From a virus: 44,766 nt of DNA. Position numbers and translations under genes: made by a program. Shown one piece after another: positions 14,819-20,985 of this stretch. Under the pieces are notes generated by a model, which did no database searches, was not told the DNA's origin, and was given only the letters and a program-made list of their open reading frames with translations. Location of the stretch: IMG/VR virus record IMGVR_UViG_3300047476_000617, positions 1 to 44,766 of that record; one strand, written 5' to 3'. How positions within the stretch are numbered: the stretch's first letter is position 1; the number at the start of each line of letters is the position of its first letter.

Positions 14819-16549
14819 TTACCGTTCAGCAATTAGTTGGTTGCTGTCTAACTCGTCAAAGAGATGGTTTGTAGGCATCTCTGAGCCGTATTTGCGGAGT
14901 AATGAGATTACATCCGTAATCGAACGACAGGATGTCCATTCGCGTTGGTCAATACCTAGTTTGGATACATTGACCATCTCACGAGCGAACCATGCCCATC
15001 GGACAAGATGTGCGTAGTCATACCACGCACCCATGCTACGGAACTCGATAGTGCCATGAGCTTGGAGTGAGTGGAGGTTGACATCGACATAGCGACCTAG
15101 CGGAGACGCTTGGTTATCGTAGACGAAGTCGATAGCAAGCGGGATATCGTCAGAGTTAGCGTGAGCATATTCCTTAGTCTTGCGAAGCCACCAACGAAGT
15201 GTGTCGGTGGTGGTTTCTTTACAATAGCTACGTTCCTTACGATGTAGCAGTGGCTCCATGAACCGCTCGACAGCCGAGTAAGCGACAAGTAGTCGGGTTA
15301 CATCGGCAACGGTCAGGTCTTTAGCACCGACATGGACATGGATGCCAGCCGAGCCGCCTTCGTCATCGTCAGTGCCGAGGTCGTTACATAGTCTGCGTAG
15401 ACCATCGCTGTTGAAGTGTCTGAGGATGGGCGACACGAACTCACGAGAGTATTGACCGCTTGGCGTATACTCGCCTGATTCGTAGCAATAGTAGCGGTCG
15501 TTACAGTGGTCATTGTCATCGCACTCGTCACAACTACACGAGCAGTCCGCTGAGTCGCCTTCGGGTAGCGAGCCGTCATGCCTAGATTCCCAGCCCGCTG
15601 GTCGAGATGTCTCGTTAGCACGAACTGTCTCGATCTCGATACCCCATGTTCGTGAGGTCTCGATACCGGCAGCCTTGAGCGGGATGGTTGCCCACTCAGC
15701 AGTAGCTTGCGATACGGTTGGGATAAGGGCGGATGACTTGAGGTCATTCCAGAAGGTCGCGAACTTTCTACTCGCCAGCTCGCGCCTGATATTGGCTTGA
15801 GAAGCGAAGTGGTTGGCTTGGTCTTCGAGCAACGCCTGACGGTTAGCCTTCATGTCATAGATAGAGGGCTTGTAGGTGTTGTAGTTGTCGAAGGCTTTGG
15901 CAACCCTAGCTGCTACGGTGAAGTCCATGATATCGGTGTAACCGATGTGAACATAGTAGAAATACTTGCCGTTCTTAGAGCCGACTTCGCCCTTAGTAAA
16001 GGCAGACAGCTCACTTACAAGCTTGTTGCGTTTAGCCATCCAGACAGCACGACTAAGTGTGGATACATTGGGGTCGCCTGTATAGCTGGGATTCAGTCGC
16101 GACTCGACAAAGTCGAAGACCTTGTAGCGGTCACTATAACCATGAACGCTAGATTCAACCGGAGTTAGATGTCCAGCGACAAGTCTGGTGAACGCATCCA
16201 TGCTAACGCCGATAACGCCATCGAGTCGTTCGGGCGACCAATAGGTCTCTAAGCCGTCATGTTTGACGCTTATGGTGTGCTCACCCTTGGCTAATGGAAG
16301 GAATAGTTCCTTGTAGTTAGCCGCAAGGTAAGCAGCGTGCTTCACACTGGCCATCATGTATCGGGCTGTGTGCGTGGCAGATTCTTCGGATCTGACATCG
16401 CTGAGCTCTGCTTTGACCTGATCCATGTCAATGGGCGATTTGCCATATGTCTGGATGTTGGTCTGACGATACCTGGTCATGTTCCAGTGAAAAGTAGCGG
16501 CGAGTGAATCTGATTTGCTTGACACGATGTCGTCAGCAACAAGAGTCAT
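14819..16549 (-). CDS. GS-fold amidoligase (PF12224-like) with Cys-rich insertion
   Basis: From ATG 16549 the product has 576 residues. The last 280 match the predicted amidoligase family of the glutamine synthetase fold: GIEIE (303-307), HDGSL (324-328), REFVSP (369-374), GIHVHVG (402-408), VDVNLHS (488-494) and GTIEFR (499-504) supply the metal and ATP ligands. Six cysteines at 336, 338, 340, 343, 349 and 355 form an insertion between HDGSL and REFVSP. The N-terminal 290 residues are an unrecognised domain. The family joins carboxylates to amines; with the adjacent class II amidotransferase it may use ammonia. The start is chosen from AAAGG eight bases upstream; ATG 16555 is also possible. 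Upstream lies the DnaA/Zur control region. Confidence 0.82.
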   Translation of the reverse strand: MTLVADDIVSSKSDSLAATFHWNMTRYRQTNIQTYGKSPIDMDQVKAELSDVRSEESATHTARYMMASVKHAAYLAANYKELFLPLAKGEHTISVKHDGLETYWSPERLDGVIGVSMDAFTRLVAGHLTPVESSVHGYSDRYKVFDFVESRLNPSYTGDPNVSTLSRAVWMAKRNKLVSELSAFTKGEVGSKNGKYFYYVHIGYTDIMDFTVAARVAKAFDNYNTYKPSIYDMKANRQALLEDQANHFASQANIRRELASRKFATFWNDLKSSALIPTVSQATAEWATIPLKAAGIETSRTWGIEIETVRANETSRPAGWESRHDGSLPEGDSADCSCSCDECDDNDHCNDRYYCYESGEYTPSGQYSREFVSPILRHFNSDGLRRLCNDLGTDDDEGGSAGIHVHVGAKDLTVADVTRLLVAYSAVERFMEPLLHRKERSYCKETTTDTLRWWLRKTKEYAHANSDDIPLAIDFVYDNQASPLGRYVDVNLHSLQAHGTIEFRSMGAWYDYAHLVRWAWFAREMVNVSKLGIDQREWTSCRSITDVISLLRKYGSEMPTNHLFDELDSNQLIAER

Positions 16550-16627
16550 CTCCATACCTTTCTCGTATGTTCGGAGCACTGGCGGTTGCCAGCACTTATT
16601 GCCACTTGCGTAAGCAAGCAACACTTG

Positions 16628-16647
16628 TAAAGGCAAATGGTGGCAAG
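16628..16647. repeat. Degenerate copy of the TAAGGCGAATGGTGGCAGG repeat
   Basis: This segment, about 80-100 bases before the amidoligase start, matches the two exact copies at 17562-17581 and 17710-17729 apart from a few changes. All three lie in non-coding gaps of the minus-strand unit and have TTGT a short way upstream on the plus strand. Promoter or protein-binding function is possible; no good -35/-10 pair is seen. Confidence 0.55.
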
Positions 16648-16711
16648 GGCATTTCTACCCGCCGAACCCACTTGTCCTGCTACATTCACAAGCACCCGAA
16701 CAGGCAAAACC

Positions 16712-16819
16712 TGTGGATAACTTGTGATACATCTGTATTTCTCCGCCGTTTGTTACTTTTTCGGTATACAACTGCCGAGGTTGTGGATAACTCTGTCATG
16801 GAAATTGGGGTTATCCACA
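16712..16819. other. Cluster of three perfect DnaA boxes (likely origin)
   Basis: TTATCCACA, the strongest DnaA box, occurs exactly three times: reverse at 16712-16720 and 16782-16790, forward at 16811-16819. The surrounding 16550-17104 region contains no credible gene and also holds iteron-like repeats. The absence of a phage polymerase fits use of the host initiator DnaA. I infer a replication origin. Confidence 0.7.
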
Positions 16820-16866
16820 GGCTCAATGGGCTACTTTGCCCAGTAATGGAGCCGAAGTCTGATTAG

Positions 16867-16972
16867 GTGACAGCAGTGACAGCGTTTTTGGTAACTTTTG
16901 AAATATCTCTAGATATAGGGGTAAATGGTGCTTATATCTGAAACTTTTCCAAAAACGCTGTCATGCTGTCAC
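16867..16972. repeat. Inverted repeat of GTGACAGC iterons
   Basis: GTGACAGC occurs twice in a row at 16867-16884 and, inverted, as GCTGTCAT/GCTGTCAC at 16958-16972. The arms 16867-16891 and 16949-16972 pair over 24 bases except for one missing base, with an AT-rich centre holding a near-palindrome. A further GCTGTCAC lies at 17060-17067. This is the pattern of iterons bound by a replication initiator or a regulator, next to the DnaA boxes; the AT-rich centre may be the unwinding site. Confidence 0.65.
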
Positions 16973-16989
16973 TTCGGTAATTTTTACCG

Positions 16990-17026
16990 ATGGAGCTCGA
17001 TGGAGCTCGATATGTCGTCACGACAT
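16990..17026. repeat. Tandem direct repeat and 15-bp palindrome
   Basis: GATGGAGCTC is repeated in tandem at 16990-17009, followed by ATGTCGTCACGACAT (17012-17026), a perfect inverted repeat with a one-base centre. Both lie between the iterons and the Zur-like box in non-coding DNA. The palindrome has operator form; its protein is unknown. Confidence 0.55.
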
Positions 17027-17070
17027 GACTGACGGGGTTGTGGAAAGTGGTGTCACCACGCTGTCACCTT

Positions 17071-17089
17071 ATTGAAAATGATTTTCAAT
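17071..17089. promoter_or_regulatory. Zur-type zinc-regulator operator
   Basis: A 19-bp perfect inverted repeat (9-bp arms, single G centre) contains TGAAAATGATTTTCA at 17073-17087. This equals the palindrome known for the zinc-uptake regulator Zur in actinobacteria such as Streptomyces. No phage gene for a Fur-family protein is present, so the host protein would be the ligand. The nearest gene it could control is the leftward amidoligase-amidotransferase unit, whose start is about 520 bases away. A weaker Fur-type role is an alternative. Confidence 0.6.
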
Positions 17090-17104
17090 AGCTCATGGGT
17101 CGCG

Positions 17105-17173
17105 CTACACGCCCAGCATGATGAAACATAGGCAGATAGTGGCTACTCCGAAGATCCAGAGAAAGCTATTCAC
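17105..17173 (-). CDS. 22-residue membrane micropeptide
   Basis: GTG 17173 starts a 22-residue peptide that is almost one hydrophobic transmembrane helix (FLWIFGVATICLCFIMLGV). GGAG stands seven bases upstream, and the start overlaps the stop of the preceding small gene (GTGA). Short single-span peptides in phages often modulate host membrane proteins or lysis timing; nothing more specific can be said. It could be a chance frame, but the coupling and hydrophobicity speak for it. Confidence 0.4.
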   Translation of the reverse strand: MNSFLWIFGVATICLCFIMLGV

Positions 17174-17277
17174 TTGTCTGCTCCGTCTACGATGGCGTGA
17201 GCCAAGTCAAGGTAGCCAGCGATACGCATAGCTTGCTGAGTGAGCTCAGCTAGTTCAGCCCTAGTCGCCATAGCCAT
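17170..17277 (-). CDS. 35-residue helical small protein
   Basis: ATG 17277 opens a 35-residue frame (MAMATRAELAELTQQAMRIA, then GYLDLAHAIVDGADK), a single amphipathic helix. It overlaps the end of the CPEC protein gene by 17 bases and its stop overlaps the GTG of the micropeptide. The ribosome site is poor, so coupling would drive its translation. Unknown function. Confidence 0.4.
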   Translation of the reverse strand: MAMATRAELAELTQQAMRIAGYLDLAHAIVDGADK

Positions 17278-17494
17278 CGCTCACATGTCCGATAGATACT
17301 AGCTCACCATCGACATAGAGTTCGTGGTGCTTAGGCTTTGCCATTTCTGGCGTTACGCCAGCGGGCAGGGCAACGCCATGCTCAGTGAACCTGTGCCACA
17401 AGGTATACCTCGGGCTAATGGTTGTCCAGCACTCCGGACACGCAGTTGCTACAACTGCTTCACGAGCTTCGGCCCAATTCTTGAACCTGCTCAT
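17261..17494 (-). CDS. Small CPEC zinc-finger-like protein
   Basis: ATG 17494 with AAAGGAG upstream gives 77 residues. The sequence has a CPEC pair (near residues 19-22) and later histidines in LWHRFTEHG, which may form a zinc finger. The C-terminus is a short sheet (HELYVDGELVSIGHV). A longer frame to 17557 has no ribosome site. It could bind nucleic acid or a protein partner; no family is named. Confidence 0.5.
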   Translation of the reverse strand: MSRFKNWAEAREAVVATACPECWTTISPRYTLWHRFTEHGVALPAGVTPEMAKPKHHELYVDGELVSIGHVSDGYGD

Positions 17495-17561
17495 TTCAAT
17501 GCTCCTTTCTCGAGCGATTTGCGATGTAAGGCATTTTTCTCGCCTTGTCACCGACAATAAC

Positions 17562-17581
17562 TAAGGCGAATGGTGGCAGGT
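17562..17581. repeat. 20-bp repeat, copy 2 (TAAGGCGAATGGTGGCAGGT)
   Basis: This copy is identical over 20 bases to 17710-17729 and close to 16628-16647. It lies 68 bases upstream of the CPEC gene start in a 258-base gap (17558-17815) that holds no gene; the rest of the gap is GC-rich with small hairpins such as 17583-17597. On the plus strand TTGTCA precedes both exact copies. A binding site is possible. Confidence 0.6.
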
Positions 17582-17673
17582 AGTTCCGCCCGCGGGAAGT
17601 GCCACTGCCCCTGCTCCGTAGGCAAGCCCCACGCACCACGCCCACGCCGTATGGCGGTGGCATTGTGCTAGGG

Positions 17674-17729
17674 CTATTGCGACAAGGTTATACTGCCCTT
17701 GTCAATAGGTAAGGCGAATGGTGGCAGGT
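17674..17729. repeat. Inverted repeat plus 20-bp repeat, copy 3
   Basis: CTATTGCGACAAGG (17674-17687) pairs with CCTTGTCAATAG (17697-17708) with a two-base bulge and a nine-base loop. The 20-bp repeat (17710-17729) follows directly. On the minus strand the TTGACA of the right arm could be a -35 element, but a matching -10 at normal spacing is missing. Confidence 0.5.
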
Positions 17730-17782
17730 CAGGGGGCAGGGGCAGGGGCAGAGACTTTCCAGTCGTTTCCTTTCTATGCGAA

Positions 17783-17810
17783 GGAAAAAGCCCCCGCCGA
17801 AGCGGGGGCT
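17783..17810 (-). terminator. Rho-independent terminator (minus strand)
   Basis: AGCCCCCGC (789-797 of this kilobase) pairs with GCGGGGGCT (17802-17810) around the stable loop TTCG on the minus strand, followed by TTTT and C/T-rich bases. It stands directly after the stop of the coiled-coil gene at 17816, so it ends transcription from 19299 or from a nearer promoter. It separates that part of the operon from the CPEC gene and the amidoligase unit. Confidence 0.85.
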
Positions 17811-17815
17811 CTCTC

Positions 17816-18043
17816 CTAGTAGTTGAACAGCTCGTCGATCTCGAGAGAAAGAAGCTTGATCTCGAGCTCAACCTGGTCAATCTCGCGGCTAAGCTGCTCC
17901 ATCTGGAAGTCGAGGCGTGCCCACTCCCAGATCTTTAGCTCTGCCTGAGCAAAGCTAACGTGTAGTGCCTTCATCACATCTACAGGGTTGCCGTAGAAGT
18001 GCAGGTGGTCGCAGCGAACTGGACCGTGAAAGGTGTTCATCAT
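17816..18043 (-). CDS. Small coiled-coil protein
   Basis: The 75-residue product has an N-terminal CDHLHFYGNPVDVMKALH segment and then a continuous acidic heptad region (FQMEQLSREIDQVELEIKLL) to the C-terminus. It probably forms an oligomeric coiled coil. The leader CTTACTAATAGAAAG before the start is identical to that of the gene at 19299. A strong terminator follows the stop. Function unknown; an early regulatory or host-binding protein is plausible. Confidence 0.6.
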   Translation of the reverse strand: MMNTFHGPVRCDHLHFYGNPVDVMKALHVSFAQAELKIWEWARLDFQMEQLSREIDQVELEIKLLSLEIDELFNY

Positions 18044-18073
18044 TTCAGTATCTTTCTATTAGTAAGGTGGGTG

Positions 18074-18105
18074 CACCCGCCCCCCATTGCTGGGGGGCAG
18101 GTGGG
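18074..18105 (-). other. GC-rich hairpin after the sigma-like gene
   Basis: CCCGCCCCCC (18076-18085) pairs with GGGGGGCAGG (18092-18101) around a short loop in the 71-base gap. No T-tract follows on the minus strand, so it is more likely an attenuator or mRNA stabiliser than a full terminator. Confidence 0.5.
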
Positions 18106-18114
18106 TTAGGATGC

Positions 18115-19299
18115 CTAAGCTGCGAACAGCTGTAGAGCGTCCTTGTAGATGCGGTCGAAGCGAGGCTTGCCAAGCTCAGACTCGAGCTCGGTTAGCGAGT
18201 AGCCCTCGGTGAGGCAGTGAACAAACGCAACAGCGTTGCTCTCAGCCTTGCCGAGCTCAGCCTTGCTGAGGTACTCCTGGAGCATCTCAGCGCGGTCGAC
18301 CTTGATCTCGTCGAGCTCGTACTTGTTGAAGTACTCGGACTCGGCGCTGTTGACGAGCAAGTCGCCAACCTGGATTGCGTCGTAGACAAGCGACTCAGAG
18401 AACACACCCTCTGGGGTTAGACCCTCGAGGACGCGGTTGAACTGCTTGAATCCCTCGCGGTAGACCTTGCCTACCTCGCGGTAGACAGCGCCTGCGGTTG
18501 GGAGCAACTCAGCTGCGTGGTTGCGGTAGAACTCGGAGCGTAGGATGATCTCGCGAAGCTCGAGACCAGTACGTGCGTTGCGGACAGGAGCTGCCATCGT
18601 CTGACGACGAAGGCCACCGCGCTTGCCTCGCTTCTCGTCAAAGACGTAGCGAGTGAACTGGTCGAACTGAGCAATGCGAGACAGCTCAGCACCACTGCGG
18701 TAGTCACGCATGGTAGCACGTGCTGCCTTGATGGTAGCTGCATCCCAGTCTAGGTCGAGGTCAGCTACGACCGCGTCGATTAGCACGTTGACGTAGGCAC
18801 GCCATAGTGCTAGTGAGACGATGTCCTCTGGCGAGTAGCCCAGAAGACCTAGGTCGTTCTTGCCCTGACGCTGCTTGGCAACCTCACGACGAACGATGCG
18901 CTCGAGCAGGTGCTCGTTAGCAGGCTCGTTGAACACCGAGTTGACGTACTCAGAGTACGCCTCGACGATGTCGGTGAAGCCCTTCTTCTCAGCAGACTGC
19001 TGAGAGGAGAAGAGCATGCCGTACTTAGCCTTGGCCCATGCGTTGAAGTTCATGGGTGGGTTCCAAGTGCGGCGTGCGTCGGGGAGCTGCTTGCTCTCCC
19101 ACTCCTCACATACAGCGCAGACCATCTCGAGCTCGTCGAACTCAGGGGTCTGGCAGATGTGCTGGATAGCGAGAGCCTTGACAGCCTCGGCCTTAGCAGC
19201 AGACCTCTCACCCTTGAGGGTCTTCGGCTTGCTGCTCGACTTGTTAGAAACCTTGGCAGCCTGAGCTGCGAAGATCTCCGCAATAGACAATGAAGTCAT
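18115..19299 (-). CDS. Possible divergent sigma factor-like protein
   Basis: This 394-residue protein is the first gene of the leftward unit. Residues 130-172 (LLERIVRREVAKQR, then GYSPEDIVSLALWRAYV) resemble the core-binding helices of sigma-70 region 2, where EDLVQEALLRAW is typical. Residues 352-392 (AVAFVHCLTEGYSLTELESE, then LGKPRFDRIYKDAL) follow the HTH pattern of region 4. The middle is an unrecognised helical domain, and CxxC at 61-64 may bind zinc. If correct, it would redirect host RNA polymerase; the phage has no polymerase of its own. The match rests on pattern reading only. The ribosome site is AAAGGT, and the leader is shared with the coiled-coil gene. Confidence 0.4.
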   Translation of the reverse strand: MTSLSIAEIFAAQAAKVSNKSSSKPKTLKGERSAAKAEAVKALAIQHICQTPEFDELEMVCAVCEEWESKQLPDARRTWNPPMNFNAWAKAKYGMLFSSQQSAEKKGFTDIVEAYSEYVNSVFNEPANEHLLERIVRREVAKQRQGKNDLGLLGYSPEDIVSLALWRAYVNVLIDAVVADLDLDWDAATIKAARATMRDYRSGAELSRIAQFDQFTRYVFDEKRGKRGGLRRQTMAAPVRNARTGLELREIILRSEFYRNHAAELLPTAGAVYREVGKVYREGFKQFNRVLEGLTPEGVFSESLVYDAIQVGDLLVNSAESEYFNKYELDEIKVDRAEMLQEYLSKAELGKAESNAVAFVHCLTEGYSLTELESELGKPRFDRIYKDALQLFAA

Positions 19300-19682
19300 T
19301 GCTTTACCTTTCTATTAGTAAGTGCTAACTAGCTACAGTTGAAGCCCTAGTAGCTTGTCCTCGTAAGGCATAGTCACCTTGACGACCGGAGTTTCCTAGA
19401 CGCCATACCTGGCTGGCATGACGAATGTCGTCAACATGAGCACGTTGGTCATAGACAGTTTGCGTACACCTGGGCATACGTGTGCCTATGTATGCGTGCT
19501 CTCCCAGAGGGCATGGGCCGTTCTGGGACCCTACCAGATTGGCTTTTACACAGGGTTTTGTCAAAAAAATTTGACCCCTACCCCAAAACCCCCACGGGAT
19601 AAGGGTTCGCTTGATGTTGAACCCCCAATCACTGAGTCACTGTGTAAACGATTCACTCGCTAGAGCCAGTACAATTTTGACT

Positions 19683-19695
19683 TGCGTATCATCTC
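19683..19695. promoter_or_regulatory. Operator-like repeat, distal copy
   Basis: TGCGTATCATCTC matches 19734-19746 in 12 of 13 positions, with starts 51 bases apart (about five helical turns). This spacing suits cooperative binding of a repressor, probably the HTH protein encoded at 19762. Confidence 0.5.
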
Positions 19696-19733
19696 ATGCC
19701 CCCTGTCCAAAATTTTTTTTCGTGATGCTTATA

Positions 19734-19761
19734 TGCGTATCATTTCCGTTATACTTTTGAC
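19734..19761 (+). promoter_or_regulatory. Repressor promoter with operator; leaderless start
   Basis: The -10 element TATACT (19750-19755) stands six bases before ATG 19762, so transcription would start at or next to the A of the ATG. No ribosome site is present, which fits leaderless translation as known in actinobacteria. The TGCGTATCATTTC repeat occupies the -10/-35 spacer. The -35 is weak (TGCTTA). This suggests autoregulation by the repressor. Confidence 0.55.
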
Positions 19762-20277
19762 ATGCCAAATTACGAGACGCACCCGCTACGGATTCTCCGC
19801 CGTATGCACGGGTTGGAGATGGTGGAGCTTGCCCGCCTAGCAGGAGTATCGCGAGCGACGATTTCCCAGATCGAGGAAGGTCGCACGAAAAAGCCGAACA
19901 AGAAGGTAGTCCAGGTACTAGCCCGGATGTCCGGCTACACCCCAGAGGAACTGAATAAAAAGGTAGACGATTGGAAAGAGGCGCTGCCGACTACGCTGCC
20001 GCCGAGATGGAAGGCTTTGATTTCACTTCCAGCCGACTCGCTCCATGACCTGTACCCATCGTTCCAGGACTGGCGAATCGAGCTGTCCGAGAACCCGACG
20101 CACTTTGCCTCAGTGCTCCGTATCAACCGCCTGACCGTCGCAAAGTACGAGCGAAACCAGTTCGTCGGCGGCATGCCAGACACCCTGGCACACGCCCTGT
20201 CGTCCCAGCTAGGACTAAGCGAAGAATACCTATCTGCACTAGAAAGCTTGCCACCATGTCCGACGAACAAGAACTAG
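19762..20277 (+). CDS. XRE-family repressor with two HTH domains
   Basis: The 171-residue product has a classical Cro/CI-type HTH at residues 9-58 (LARLAGVSRATISQIEEGR). A second, diverged HTH lies in the C-terminal half (FASVLRINRLTVAKYERNQ, then ALSSQLGLSEEYLSALE). No protease or ligand domain is present. It stands at the divergent control region and probably governs its own promoter and the leftward one through the TGCGTATCAT repeats. It may set a lysis/dormancy decision, but without an integrase gene a temperate life cycle is unproven. The 3' end overlaps the next gene by 22 bases. Confidence 0.8.
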   Translation: MPNYETHPLRILRRMHGLEMVELARLAGVSRATISQIEEGRTKKPNKKVVQVLARMSGYTPEELNKKVDDWKEALPTTLPPRWKALISLPADSLHDLYPSFQDWRIELSENPTHFASVLRINRLTVAKYERNQFVGGMPDTLAHALSSQLGLSEEYLSALESLPPCPTNKN

Positions 20278-20984
20278 ATACAATAATTCCGTCAGGAGTT
20301 GCCATATATGGGAAGACTAACGCGAAGAAGGGCCGCAAGGCTCCGGAGCAACTCCTATTTGAACGAGCAATTAACGCTGCATGGCTGGCTCATTCACGAG
20401 GTTTTCCGATTGAACCGAGGACGATCTATGAGCAAGACCGCTCTCTATCTATCCCTGTTCTCACTGGACTTCTTGCCACTCCCAAATTCAAAACCGCCCT
20501 CGAAGCCAGGGGAATCCCCGCCGAAGTCCCAGTAGGCATCACGGCAGAGCAGGCGTACGCGCTGACGGTCATGACAGACCAGTCGATGTCGCTAGACCCG
20601 TTCCAGCGCCTGAAGAAGCTTGGAATCAGCTGGGCACAGTGGCAGGGCTGGCTAAAACAGCCTATGTTCGCCCGTATTTACGGCAAAACTAGCGAAGATC
20701 TGCTGAAGTCGAGCGTGCCTGCTGCACTGACGGCGCTCGCTAACAGGGCACAAGCTGGCAATAACGATGCTATTAAATACTTGCTGGCAATAACTGGTTA
20801 TTACGACCCGTCCGCAAAGGGGCAGACTGCAGAGTATGAACGGGTCATCTCTGCTATGATAGATGCTGTAGAAAAGCATGTTGAAGATCCTGAGGCTCTG
20901 AAGAAAATCTCAGCCGCGGTATCCGAGGCAGCTAACCGTTGGAACGTGCCTCTCGCCGTAGAGGCCGAAATAGTTGAGGACTAA
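20256..20984 (+). CDS. Putative small terminase subunit (phBC6A51-type HTH)
   Basis: This 242-residue protein has PFQRLKKLGISWAQWQGWL (an HTH-like segment, about 111-129), followed by SVPAALTALANRAQAGNNDA and IKYLLAITGYYDP. The run of a helix, a GN.DAIKYLL motif and a G-Y-P turn is typical of phBC6A51-like and other small terminase subunits, which bind packaging DNA as a ring. Its C-terminal helices (AEYERVISAMIDAVEKHVED) could oligomerise. It lies far from the large subunit (42126), which is unusual but not unknown. An alternative is a general HTH regulator coupled to the repressor. Confidence 0.5.
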   Translation: MSDEQELDTIIPSGVAIYGKTNAKKGRKAPEQLLFERAINAAWLAHSRGFPIEPRTIYEQDRSLSIPVLTGLLATPKFKTALEARGIPAEVPVGITAEQAYALTVMTDQSMSLDPFQRLKKLGISWAQWQGWLKQPMFARIYGKTSEDLLKSSVPAALTALANRAQAGNNDAIKYLLAITGYYDPSAKGQTAEYERVISAMIDAVEKHVEDPEALKKISAAVSEAANRWNVPLAVEAEIVED

Positions 20985-20985
20985 C

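Larger units (their letters stand above)
19300..19761. promoter_or_regulatory. Divergent control region
   Basis: These 462 bases between the leftward and rightward units contain no credible gene. They hold TGACGAATGTCGTCA (19419-19433, palindrome), GTCAAAAAAATTTGAC (19560-19575, inverted repeat with A-rich centre) and two copies of TGCGTATCAT (19683-19692, 19734-19743). Promoters for both directions must lie here; only the rightward one can be placed with any confidence. Confidence 0.65.

Noticed and set aside
16504-16866. Plus-strand frame of 120 codons in the origin region
   Set aside because: It overlaps the amidoligase start and the three DnaA boxes, has no ribosome site and no protein-like pattern.
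19325-19663. Frames on both strands inside the divergent control region
   Set aside because: No ribosome sites, composition unlike neighbours, and they cover operator-like repeats.
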